Below the pieces are notes generated by a model that made no database searches, had not been told where the DNA came from, and saw only the letters and a program-made list of their open reading frames with translations. From the NCBI GenBank assembly GCA_019009955.1, contig CM032230.1:127620501-127684500 (forward strand): 64,000 nt of DNA, written 5' to 3'. Numbering within the stretch: position 1 is the first letter of the stretch; the number at the start of each line of letters is the position of its first letter. Source of the stretch: Riptortus pedestris (Eukaryota > Arthropoda > Insecta > Hemiptera > Alydidae). The translations under genes were made by a program, and so were the position numbers. Below are positions 23,997-34,000 of the stretch, in pieces.

Positions 23997-24799
23997 TATT
24001 TCTATTGACAGGTGGTGGCCGAGTTGTGAAATTGAAATTAATGTTAAATACATAAACATATACTTTATTTTGTAATTCAATGTCATCTGTTGCTGGCGGG
24101 AAGGTGAGAAGAATAACCAACTAAATTAATAAGCCAAAATTTAGTGAGAATTGCATGGAATGCCATGGGGTTGGGTAAGGATAATTGGCTAATTAATAGA
24201 TATAATCTATTCGTATGGTTTCTGCTTCGGTGGAAAACCTTCTGTGAAAGTTACCAATATTCAGAACCATGCTGTTTTGCTATCTTGCAAATTATTTCAT
24301 ACATTGAACATTGAAGATAAAACTATGACCTGTGAAGATCTTTATTATTTTTTATACAGTGAAAAAATGTTTTGACCTACTATCTATAATTGGGTTGCAC
24401 GTGTTACGATTAAATATGGAGTTAGGTTAAAAAAAAAACGAAGTCCAACTACTACAACTAAGTTTTCGGAGATGTCTGATGTTTTTTACTGTAAGCCGAT
24501 TTTTAGCCGATTATCTGTTGGAATTATGGCGCGGAATGGGTGTTGCGGATTAAGTTATTTCTGAATTTGGTGAGTGGGTTAGTAGGGGGGGGGGAGTTTG
24601 ATAGCTCAACTGGAGTAGTAGCAGGCGAATCAATACCTGTCTAGTGAATGCTGCTTGTTATAGCAGGCCTCTAGTCTAAATGCCCCATCCACTAATTACT
24701 AATGCGACCTTTCGTATATATCCTTCCTTGTCTTCTCCTCCCAGCTGGCCGCCATTTTCCAAACATTACCTTCGGCCTGATTAGATCAACTGTCATGGG
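23997..24799. other. Unique stretch
   Basis: No family match. A G-run lies at about 24586-24596. It is followed by a good match to a tRNA A-box (TAGCTCAACTGG, about 24602-24613) but no convincing B-box or cloverleaf. Confidence 0.35.
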
Positions 24800-25067
24800 A
24801 CGTTATCACTGGGCTTCTGCGTAAACTGAGCAGATTTCTCACTCGCTGGACTGACACACTAGTAATGGGCCACTACACCGTATATTCCTTATATTTCAAA
24901 TCCGATGACTATAAGAAAACGATTATTGTAGGCTTAAAACAAGAAAGTAGAAATAACCCGCTTATATATGAGTTAGGAAGAAATATATAGAACAGCAATT
25001 GTGGAGCACTAATAGTTTAACAAAATTGGTTCTATAACATTTTTCGATCCGACTCATAATAACGTAC
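24800..25067 (-). mobile_element. HINE-like element, 3' half (subfamily B)
   Basis: The minus-strand 3' end (cttctgcgtaaactgagcagatttctca) is followed by B-type sequence ('ctggactgacacacta', 'aacccgcttatatatgagttagg', 'gaacagcaattgtggagcactaatagtttaac'). It stops at 'gactcataataacg' exactly where a SINE body begins. Confidence 0.8.
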
Positions 25068-25163
25068 AGTCCTTAGTCCCACCCTGGCTAGAAAAGGGTG
25101 GTAAGCTCTGGCTAACCCGTCCAATTAGCCTTAGGAGTGAACGATAATAAATAAATTAAAAAT
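25068..25163 (+). mobile_element. tRNA-derived SINE, body only
   Basis: 'gtccttagtcccaccctggc', 'agaaaagggtggtaa', 'taacccgtcc.aattagcctta' and an 'aataaataaa' tail. The tRNA-like head is absent. The 5' edge coincides with the broken end of a HINE copy. Confidence 0.85.
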
Positions 25164-25338
25164 TATGTAATATAGATGAAAAATTACCTACAACGAAGGT
25201 AAGTGTCTTAATTTTTCTAGTAGCAGTTTTCCATACCTGAAACAAAAAAAAAAAAAAACAGTCACTCTAAAGTCAATTCGGATTATTCATTTTACAAACA
25301 TTAATAACATAATACAGTAAAGAAGTCACAATCACAAT
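25164..25338. other. Spacer with a poly-A run
   Basis: An A-run lies at about 25243-25258. No other feature. Confidence 0.5.
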
Positions 25339-25860
25339 TTATCTTACACCTTTAAAGTTCCTTTTTATTTGTTCAGTTGATTGTTTGGCTGCTTTGTCTA
25401 CTATATTACTTTGAGATATTCCCACATGGACGGGTAACCAATAAATAGTAATGTGTTTTTTTAGTCTATAAATGTTGTTAAAAATTTCAATAATAAAGGG
25501 ATTGGTAGAATGTATGTATTGGAGTGACTTTATTGAACTTAAGGAGTCGACCGGCGGTCGTGGTCCAGGCAACGCAGCTTTAATCAGGCACTGAGGATGG
25601 AGCGTTGACTCCGAAAGTTCACTCTGCATTATATTAAAAAACAGTAGAGGACTTGGCCTTCTTATTGATCCTTAATGAGTCTGTACAAATGACTATGTCT
25701 CTTTTAGTAGTTGTGATGCTCGTCATTCCTAAGAGTATAGGCTGCAATTCTGCCGTGTATATTGTATTGTAGTCATTTAGTGTTTTGTGCACAGTATTGT
25801 CCCTTACTCCTCAGCAATCCCAGTCCTGTTTTGGATGCGTCTGTGTACAGGCATGTATAT
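25339..25860 (-). pseudogene. Decayed LINE: RNase H domain
   Basis: Reading leftward, three parts of a retrotransposon RNase H domain appear in order but in different frames. YTDASKTGLG (about 25855-25825) carries the first catalytic aspartate. TAELQPILLG... followed by VICTDSL (about 25760-25670) carries the glutamate and second aspartate. A 96-codon frame (25339-25629) contains VDSLSSIKSLQ and WLPVHVGISQSNIVDKAAKQ, matching the 'W.P.H.GI.GN..AD..AK' end of the domain. A 'DSL' segment appears twice, suggesting an internal duplication. Stops and frameshifts show it is inactive. RNase H of this kind belongs to the I/Jockey/R1 groups of non-LTR retrotransposons. No reverse transcriptase part was seen beside it. 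Confidence 0.7.
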
Positions 25861-26005
25861 AAAAAATTAAAATCTCTCCGTAAAAAGTAAAAAAAAAACA
25901 AATTCTCCGGTCTAATGTGTATGCGTGGAATTCTTGTTCATATATGGTAGTCGAAATGGGGTCTTTTTTAGTGTATTTAGAAAGGGAAATATTTATATCA
26001 AGTTT

Positions 26006-26228
26006 TTTTTATTTTATTTTACGTCCACTTTATGCAACTAGGCTAATCGGGACGGGTTATCTACAGGTTACCATCCTTTTCTAGCCAGGGTGGGCCTAAG
26101 GAGTTTATTTAATGAGGGCGTCATTAAATAAATTTCTACTGCCCAGGGCGGGATTCGAACCCACCATTCTAGGTCCTCCATGGGAGATTAGGACCAACGC
26201 CCTAACTCGCACGGCCAACATGAGCCCC
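26006..26228 (-). mobile_element. tRNA-derived SINE with 12-bp target duplication
   Basis: A complete copy on the minus strand. The tail is at the left. The body ('cgggttatctacaggttacc', 'ctagccagggtgggcc') is followed by the B-box strand GGGATTCGAACCC (about 26150) and the A-box strand 'caacgccctaactcgcacggcc'. The 12-bp direct repeat TATATCAAGTTT flanks it (25994-26005 and 26229-26240), direct evidence of target-primed insertion. The head resembles tRNA-Ser/Leu ('TGGCCG.GTG..TTAAGGCG'). Confidence 0.95.
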
Positions 26229-26240
26229 TATATCAAGTTT

Positions 26241-27303
26241 ATTACTGAGTGTCCAAGGGGGAAAGTCATTATATAAATTAATAATAATAAAGCTCCTTTC
26301 CATGAACGACAGAGAGACGTAATAAGTAAGGTTAAGATTTTACGTTCTCTAAGCTATAAATGTTTTAGCTTTTTTAAAGCATCATTTTTGAATTAAATGA
26401 TATAATTTCCTTGTCAATGTAGAAGTTAGGACGTTTCATAGTAGTTATTCTAAATATTATGATATGAGTAAACGTAATAAATTATAAAGCTTAGGTAAAC
26501 ATTAAGTTGAATCGAATTGCTATAGGGTGCGAATAAATTTTGAAAAAAATGAAAGAAAGGATTATCAAGGGTAGCAATTATGCAGTATAACTATAAAAAA
26601 AAATAGTTATATTTTCCAAAATAGTCGCAAATCACTTTGGTAATTAAACTCATTTCTCTGACATTTTATGCTTTGGATATTTTCCAATTTTATTAATGGG
26701 ATTTTTATTTTTTTTTACAGTTCCGTTACAGCGCTACATCGGACTATTTCTTTCGATATTTTTTTTCTCTCACTCTCTATCTCTCTCCATTTAATTACTG
26801 CGACAAATTAAGGTTATTGGTATTTTTTTTTTGTTTTAATATTAATTTCATTTTCGAATACGGTGGTTTACCGCCGCAAAAAGCGTACAAAAAAAAAGGT
26901 TAGTATTTCCCGAAGGTTTGTGGGCAGTCGAAACGGCAAATAAAATCTATATTAATGGGAGAGGAGAGGGCGATAAACAAGGTAAAAATCGGGAGCGGAG
27001 CTGGTTCAATGCCAGGATTTCTGTCATCCCCTAGCCATCCTTGGAATCCAACCTACCCCTTCACTCAATAGCAGCATTCTCCCCTTTATCCTATAGTCCA
27101 CTATTTCACCTACAATTATAGCTGTGCTGAATCGATTATAGATATCAAATAACTCCACCGATATCGATATCGTTTTATATTATTAAGTATATTAGAAATA
27201 ATTTCTCAGAGAACTGAATTAAATTTTTGATATAAATGTATTTTTATTATCAACAAATCTATGGCTGTGGATACTGCATGACTGCCTTATACTCATATTA
27301 TTA
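26241..27303. other. Unique stretch
   Basis: About 26990-27110 is GC-richer. A perfect 14-bp palindrome CGATATCGATATCG lies at 27159-27172. Otherwise AT-rich with homopolymer runs. Confidence 0.4.
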
Positions 27304-27392
27304 TAAAAGTCAGTCACGCAGGGGCTGCGTAAACTAAGCAGATTTCTCGCGTGAAGCTTAACAATAGATAAATCTACACACCAGTAACAAAA
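27304..27392 (-). mobile_element. HINE-like element, 3' end only (subfamily C)
   Basis: 'gtcagtcacgcaggggctgcgtaaactaagcag' is the intact hairpin end. It is followed by about 50 bp of C-type sequence like that in the copy at 27979 ('gtgaagcttaacaatagataaatct'). Confidence 0.88.
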
Positions 27393-27547
27393 CACCACCG
27401 TAAATATTAAGTGAATACAAACGACCATAAGAAACCTCCCGACGGAAAGCATCTGAAACATAAACAAACAGTTCTACCAACTTCTTATCGGAAAGAAAAT
27501 CAATTACTGTAATATGTCTGAATATAATGTATTAATTCGGTTATTAT

Positions 27548-27766
27548 TATTATTTATTTATTAACGTCCGCTTTTTGCAACTTAGGCTAATCGGGACGGG
27601 TTATCTACAGGTTACCACCCTTTTTAGCCAGGGTGGGATTTTAGGACGTTATTTAATGAATTTCATCACTAAATAATTTCCTTTGCCCAGGCGAGAATCG
27701 AACTTGCCACTTTAGGTTTACCATGTGAGATAAAGGTCAACGCTTTAATTCGAAACTATTTACTAT
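27548..27766 (-). mobile_element. tRNA-derived SINE
   Basis: The tail (ttatttatta) is at the left, then 'aggctaatcgggacgggtta', 'gttaccacccttttt.agccagg' and the B-box strand 'gagaatcgaacttgcc'. A degraded A-box region follows ('ggtcaacgctttaattcg'). Confidence 0.9.
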
Positions 27767-27867
27767 AACTAGTACTGTAATGCATAATGAATCTGAATAA
27801 TTTTTATCTCAATCAATCAAATTTAAGTAGTAGAAAAACTTAATCTCGTATAATAAATGTCTCTTGA

Positions 27868-27977
27868 AAACAATATTTGATATTTAGCCTTCAAATAAAG
27901 TGCTTATTAATATAACAGCTTTTTGTTAAAACGACATGAGTAGGAGTATGGAAATATCTCGGTTAATATCCAATTAA
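27868..27977 (-). mobile_element. HINE-like fragment (subfamily A middle)
   Basis: 'aacaatatttgatatttagccttcaaataaagtgctt', 'acatgagtaggagt' and 'gaaatatctcggttaatatcc' match subfamily A. It is cut off on the right by the next copy. Confidence 0.8.
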
Positions 27978-27978
27978 G

Positions 27979-28431
27979 AGAAAGTCCGTCACGCAGGGGC
28001 TGCGTAAGCTAAGCAGATTTCCCACGTGAAGTTATACAGTAGACAAATCTGCCCAATAACAACTGTTGTAAGGTATCTCTAAGCCTATTCAAGAGGGACG
28101 AGTAGTTACGGAAACGGCCGCCAGAGCTCTCGGCGGAACGTCCCGAACATAGCCGACCGCTGCCGATCACATACAGAATACAAATGCAAATATCTCGGTT
28201 AATATTCAAAATAGAGAATAAATGTATAGAACAATATTTATAGTAAATTTAATTTGCAATAAGATTGGTTCAATACAATTTTTCGATCCGACGTATAGTA
28301 ACGGAGATATTTCGCATTTTCGAAAATCCTCCCCTCAGACTGGTCCGATTTCAGCCATTAACGAACTTGATCTTCCTTTTTACAATAACGAGTTTGGTAA
28401 CGATCAAACAAAAATTGCGACCGCTAGAGCG

Positions 28432-28487
<56 letters not shown>

Positions 28488-28612
28488 TTCAACGGACCTC
28501 ATTTTCGTCATCTACTAGGTAGGATCGATGGACTTTTGAAGAAAAATGTCGAAAATTTCGTCATGAGTACAACCTCAATAGCTGATTTTTGTCTTAGGGA
28601 AAATCTGTTAAA
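27979..28612 (-). mobile_element. HINE-like element, full length (subfamily C)
   Basis: Starts 'gtccgtcacgcaggggctgcgtaagctaagcagatttccc' and ends at 'ttagggaaaatctgttaaa', with a large (TA)n (28434-28482) at the fixed site. The C-type module 'gtatctctaagcctattcaagagggacgagtagttacgg' is well preserved. It lies head-to-tail between two other minus-strand fragments. Confidence 0.93.
28434..28482. repeat. (TA)n microsatellite inside a HINE copy
   Basis: Uninterrupted TA repeats between 'gaccgctagagcgct' and 'gttttcaacggacctc', the same position as in other copies. Confidence 0.97.
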
Positions 28613-28806
28613 ATGACCATCACGTGTGGGCTGCGTAAACTAAGCAGATTTTTTCACACTGGTCATCTAATCTCTCCATATATTATTTATTTCTAACTAA
28701 AAATCCAATAAGTCGAAGGGGGTTTACTGAATGCTGTAAATACTAATATCTTGGCTAATAATTATCTATGTATAGAGCAACAATTGTAGAGGATTAATAT
28801 TTTAAA
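28611..28806 (-). mobile_element. HINE-like element, 3' half (subfamily B)
   Basis: 'gaccatcacgtgtgggctgcgtaaactaagcagatttt' directly abuts the 5' end of the preceding copy. The hairpin is partly mutated. It continues into B-type middle ('tagagcaacaattgtagaggattaatattt') and then stops. Confidence 0.82.
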
Positions 28807-30054
28807 TAGATGTACTTTAAATAAGAATAAATAATACACGCATGATAAAAAATGAAATGCTAATAAATAATACATGTATGTTAAACAATGAAATAATCCA
28901 ATAAAGAGTTTTCCGAGTTAGAATACAAAACATATTCTTTTTGAAAGATCCTTGAATTAATTAAGCTTTAAATTAAATTAGACATACTTAACTTGCGGTG
29001 GAAGAAACATTGAAAGCATTGCTCGAAGGAAAAAAAGAAAGGCAAGAGGTAAAAATATAATTCACTGCTTTGAAACTTTCTCCTCTCATCGTTTTATCAA
29101 TCTCATTCGCATTTAGATATTCTGCTAAAAGACAAAAACGAAGGACAAAAAGAGCGGGGAAATGAAAATAAAAAGGATAGCAGAAGTGGAAGCTACTTAT
29201 CTCTGTTCTTCAAGTTCTTTTGTCCTTTGCATCCTTATTATCCTCACGTTAAATATGGCCACATTTCTTTTTGCTAATAATACACCCTCTTCTAACTCTT
29301 TTTACGTGTTTTTTCCTTTCACCTCATAAAAGGCCGGGCTTTTATGTTACATCGGGTTTTAGAATTGACGGCCACAGCCCACGGGAACTACGTGGTCAGG
29401 ATTGTTCTCTTATTACGAAACGAAATGAGTAGGTGTTGAGCGAACATGTACTTAAAGATGTCCCCAATGTCACATTTGCCACTGTTGCAATCTTTTTGTT
29501 TCGATCGTGCATATTTGTGTCTTCTGTCCTTGAAATATGTTCAAATGTTGCTAGTCGTAGTCCTGGCGTCATTCCAAAACACAACAAGTTGTTCTTGTTC
29601 CTTATATTAATACTTATTGGGTTATAGTGTTTGATGATTCTTCTCAGGAGCATCCGTAATCAGATCTCTTCAGGGATTTCATTGATAACGAACCCATAAT
29701 ACATTTACATTGTCAAGAAAAATTAGACTCATTTCCTCACTGCGTTCTATGGGTTCCATTCAAGACTGCAAGAACTGCTTTTCTTGGTCGTTAAGAGCTG
29801 ATAACGAATGGGCAGAAAAGGTCAATAATACCAACGATCTGACGACAATAGAAAACAATCTTCGTGTAGGTTTTATTTTTATGTTTACATTTAGGAGCTG
29901 CATGATAACATTTGATTCTAAGAAGGTGGTTAGCTTCAGGTCCTCCATGCCTTAACCTTCGACTGTGTAAATGCATACCAAAAGGAACACCTTCACTACA
30001 AGCGAAGAAGGCTAAAAAAATATACAGTAGGTGCATATGTACTAAACTAGATAT
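28807..30054. other. Unique stretch
   Basis: Several overlapping short open frames occur on both strands (for example 29396-29653 minus and 29710-29955 plus), but none carries a recognised motif. About 29320-29400 is GC-richer. No repeat family seen. Confidence 0.4.
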
Positions 30055-30320
30055 TTACGTATTTTATGTAAAACTAGATATCAAGATCATCAAGGGCTGT
30101 AATCGTACTAGTGGGAGAGCTAAGGTTGGATCGAAATATTGTATAGAACCAATCCAATTGCATATTTACGTTTTCATGTACATTTTATTTACCTTGAATT
30201 GTACATTGTTTTAGTTTCCAGCCTTCAATAAACCCCATTGCTACTCATGCCATATTAACAATGAGCTGTAATAACACGAACTAGTTAATTTGAAGCCCAA
30301 ATACCTAATATTTATGAAAA
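30045..30320 (+). mobile_element. HINE-like element, decayed (subfamily A)
   Basis: 'acgtattttatgtaaaactagatatcaagatcatc' to 'aataagctgt'-like sequence and 'tttgaagcccaaatacc', including 'ggttggatcgaaatattgtatagaaccaatcc' and 'cagccttcaataaacccc'. Termini and (TA)n are missing. Confidence 0.75.
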
Positions 30321-30344
30321 TATAAACGGTCATAATTTAATATT

Positions 30345-30640
30345 TTGCTGCGTAATTTTTATTTGTGCAACACCACACTCGATATATGGAAAAATAAGGA
30401 TTGTATTAGGTAGAGGCTGAAATCGGCCTTGGAAAGGGCGGAGGGGAGTTAAAGAGGGGATAATTTAAAATTTGAAATATTTTGGTTACTATGAGTCGGA
30501 TCGAACTTTTTAAATAACCAATGCTGTTGGAATTTAAATTCTCTACTTCTTTCTGCCGGAAAAATAGAGAATAATGATGAGATGAAATCTATCACATTCT
30601 GTAGAATTTGCCTAGTTCACGCAGTTGGATGAAATTATAT
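30345..30640 (+). mobile_element. HINE-like element, 3' half, decayed
   Basis: Contains 'gaggctgaaatcgg', a G-rich tract (about 30433-30460) and 'atgagtcggatcgaac'. A mutated 3' arm and hairpin remnant 'gtagaatttgcctagttcacgcag' lie at about 30600-30625. Confidence 0.7.
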
Positions 30641-32162
30641 TTATATAAAAAAATTGACAGGTGATAAGATGTACTGAGCGAGTAAGGATGGATTTCATAC
30701 ATGTAAATTTGTGCCTCTAGAGTGTACACAGAGGAGGAGAAGTGTGCTAATTATAATTAAAGATGTAAAATGTCTCTAATATATATGCATATAATAAATT
30801 ATAAATATTGGAAGGATCTTTATTTATATAATATTAAGTACCGAGTTGATACATATGTTAATCCGTATTTAGGATCCGCAACTTGGAGGTCTTCTGGGCT
30901 ACGTACATACAGGCAGGCTTGCAGTATTTACCGGTTACACCAGGTTATTGATCTCTTGTACAGGTAAATATTATTTTAACGGGACCGAACATGTGAGGGT
31001 CACAAGGACATGGTGGAGTGGTTTTCCATTGCCTTCTGCATCAGACATTCAGCAATAAATGCTCACGAGTAAATCCACCAGTAAAGGCGTGAGTGGAGAA
31101 AATTCTATTCAAGGGCAGAGTTGTTAGACAGCCATCCCTCAGTAGCCTGTAACCTGCATTAGCTGACTAATGATAGACTATTAGCCAGTATGGGTATGCA
31201 GACTACAACTTTAATCTGCCCTCCAGTCTTGCCCTCCTGACATGTTGTAAGTGAGAATTCAGACAAGGAGGGGAAACAGTCTGTCATAATTACTCTGTTG
31301 ATAGTCATAATGATGTGAGTCCTCTTAGATTCCCGGGTGACCATGGGAGGGCGTTGGTCGCGTGGTTTGTTTAGGCCGGTCCGGAAGGGAGCGAGTGTTA
31401 GCATAAAAACTAATTTGCGGATGGGACGAGTTTCGGGCTTCGAAATGAGAAAACTTTTACTAGCTACAATGTTTTCATGTTAGTATCATTTTCATTAGGG
31501 GCCCTGATTTTTTCCCCTCTTTTTTTTTAATCCTTTTTCTTTCTTTTTCACATTTCCCGCCTCCCCCCCTCATCCAAAAAAGTGAGAAAATTATCGCCAT
31601 ATGTTCATGCATTAAGCAGCTACTTCCACACGCCACCTAACTCACCCCCGGAGAGATTTATTCCCTCCATAATTACACAGCAATAATTTAGCTAGTGCTA
31701 TGATACTGTTTCATTTTCAGCTTTATACTCTCAACTTAAATGTTTCAAATTATAACTTCTCGGATGCCAGTTCATTATATCTCGCTTATTAATCAGGGTC
31801 CATAAACTTGTTAATTTAATCATGTTTGAAGGTTAGTTATATAAAGCTCACTTCTCGGAAACATTTATTACATTGTGCTTGCAAAGGCATAGAAATTGAA
31901 TTTTAAAACGTTTCAATCCGTGCGTGTTTTGAAGTCGAATAAATTAATTTTCATCGTGTTTTGAATATGGTATTTCATTATAAAACCCGTACGATATTAC
32001 AACCTTCAATTCATACTGAATAAAACACATCTCGACTGTCCAACATTTAGCTACAAGTCACTATCGATTGCTTTAGATAATTTGAACATTCTATCTACGG
32101 ATTTTACTTTATCCATCAAGAGAAATCATGCTACATAAAATAAATAATATAGCCCCCACTTT
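30641..32162. other. Unique stretch, possible regulatory blocks
   Basis: About 30880-31480 is less AT-rich and repeat-free. About 31690-32100 has many TAAT/ATTA words without coding signal. A T-rich and C-rich patch lies at about 31510-31570. Nothing identifiable. Confidence 0.35.
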
Positions 32163-32284
32163 AAGCAGATTACAATTAAGAGAAATTAGCTACTGAGGTT
32201 GTACCTTTGAAGCGACTTTCGATAGATTTCTTCAAATGCCTATAGGTTTTAATCAGGAGATGAAGAAAATGAAGTCCGTTCAAA

Positions 32285-32289
<5 letters not shown>

Positions 32290-32350
<61 letters not shown>
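32290..32350. repeat. (TA)n microsatellite in the outer HINE copy
   Basis: About 60 bp of TA at the fixed site, followed by 'cacgcattattcttttaacg'. Confidence 0.97.
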
Positions 32351-32353
<3 letters not shown>

Positions 32354-32646
32354 GCATTATTCTTTTAACGCTCTAGTTGTCGTAATTTTTTTGTTTGATC
32401 GGTACTAAACTCGACATTTAAACATTTTATGTAAAACAAAATATCAAGTTTGTTCATGACTGAAATCTGACCATTGGGAGGGGCGTGGGAAGGAATTTTG
32501 AAAATTGGAAAAATCTCCGTTATTTTACGTCGGATCGAAAAATTGCATAGAACTAATCTTATTGAAAATTTAATGTTCTACGAATATTATTATTCGTCTT
32601 TTTCTTTATTCTGAATATTTTATTTCATATGATATATTTGCATTTT

Positions 32647-32769
32647 AGCAGATTTGCCTTAAGGGAAATCAGCTATTGAGGTCGTACTCATGACGCGATT
32701 TTCAAAGGATTTCCTTTAATGTCCATCGACCCTACCAAGTAGATGACGAAAATGAGGTCCGTTTAAAAT

Positions 32770-32829
<60 letters not shown>

Positions 32830-33137
32830 CGCATTATTCTTTTAACGGGAGGAGTGAAGAAAATTCTTAATATCTCAGTTATTTTGGGTCGGACTTAAAA
32901 ATTGTATAGAACCAATCTTATTCCAAATATAATGATCTCAATGTAATTCTCTAATGTAGTTTTCAGCCTTCAGTAACCCTCCCCCCTGCTCATGTCGTAA
33001 TTACAATAATCTATTATATTATGAAGCACATTATTTGAATAATAATATCAGGTATTGTTCTCATTGAAATTCTACTTTTTGACACAAATGCAAATAAGTG
33101 ACACATGAGGGAAATCTGCTTACTTTACGACTTTTTT
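32647..33137 (+). mobile_element. HINE-like element B, nested in element A
   Basis: It begins directly after TTTT with AGCAGATTTGCCTTAAGGGA and ends 'gagggaaatctgcttactttacgacttttttt'-like at the T-run 33132-33137. The hairpin's second strand is lost. The region between the (TA)n (32775-32824) and the G tract is shortened. The insertion point in the host is the T-run of 'gcattttttag'. Confidence 0.92.
32775..32824. repeat. (TA)n microsatellite in the nested HINE copy
   Basis: TA repeats at the fixed site, followed by 'cgcattattcttttaacg', the same unusual flank as in the outer copy. Confidence 0.97.
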
Positions 33138-33262
33138 AGCTTTCAGCCTTCAGTAAACCCCACTCCTACTCATGCCATATTAACAATAATGTGTTATTTG
33201 AAGAACTATTTTTAATACCAAATATGATTTTCATTGAATTTTTACTTTGAGAGATACGTGAA

Positions 33263-33479
33263 AATATCTGTGAATGACATCATTAATTAAGCTTTTACTT
33301 CCTCGGATGGGAAAATAGAATTCTGGGAGTGGGTGACACGAATTGGGTCAAAGTTCGATTGGCGACATTATAGCTTCAATTATCAGAGTACTTATTAAAA
33401 GTGAGCAGTACACCGTATTACTTTCATCTTACGAAACAGGTTTATAAGGTTTCAATGGGAAAAAAACGTCTTCAATGAA
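33263..33479. other. Spacer, no feature seen
   Basis: AT-rich, no family match. Confidence 0.45.
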
Positions 33480-34000
33480 CTATCTTAACCTTGTCTTACG
33501 AGATTCTTCGCCGTGACTCAAGCCCGGGAAAAGGAGGGGATCGGAATTGAGAGTCGTAGGGGAGGGGGTTGTACACGATACCAGCGCTACCTGGATTAAT
33601 GCGACCTAAATAATTGTCGGGGGTAGGTTGCTGTAATTTGTCCCCAAGTCGCCAACAATAGCTCCTAGAGGGCTCTGACAGCTAACAACACAATTCCAGG
33701 GCCCAACCCTTCTAAATAAAGCTCGCCCCGCGATCCCCTTAAACACCTTGCTCCATTTTCTAAGGGCTCTTTTAAGATCCTGCATTCCTCGTTTTTACTA
33801 ATGGCCGAAGGGAAAGGGCATAATTGTTAGCTGGTTATGATATATTTCCTACGCTACGACGGTTTATCTGCAAAAAAACACGAATTCCTAGTACATGACG
33901 TCTTTAACGAGATTCCCCAGTAGCTATAGGATAAATTATCGCTTTTAATTAAACTCGACAATTGCTGTTAACAACAAAATTTCTCTCTTAAAATAAAAGA
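33480..34000. other. Candidate conserved non-coding block
   Basis: About 500 bp, repeat-free, clearly less AT-rich than its surroundings, with no long open frame. It mixes GC-rich words with homeodomain-type sites (CTGGATTAATG, TTTTAATTAAAC). This composition is common in insect enhancers, but the call is compositional only. Confidence 0.28.

Larger units (their letters stand above)
32163..33262 (+). mobile_element. HINE-like element A, split by a nested copy
   Basis: The 5' part (AGCAGATTACAATTAAG to '...gatatatttgcatttt', 32163-32646) is interrupted and resumes at 33138 with 'agctttcagccttcagtaaacccc'. It continues through 'cctactcatgccatattaac' to about 33262. Joined across the insert, it reproduces the consensus order. 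Its (TA)n is at 32290-32350. The 3' hairpin is missing. Confidence 0.92.

Noticed and set aside
24602..24690. Possible tRNA gene starting at a perfect A-box (TAGCTCAACTGG)
   Set aside because: No matching B-box, acceptor stem or cloverleaf could be drawn.
27532..27752. TTAATTCG as a target duplication of the SINE at 27548
   Set aside because: The right-hand TTAATTCG coincides with the SINE's own A-box strand (consensus ttaactcac), so the match is probably chance.
28222..28522. Frames of 85-87 codons with Tyr/Ile tails
   Set aside because: They are readings across a HINE copy and its TA repeat.
29396..30036. Cluster of short frames on both strands that might be a decayed gene
   Set aside because: The minus-strand conceptual product has a stop roughly every 25 codons and no motif I recognise.
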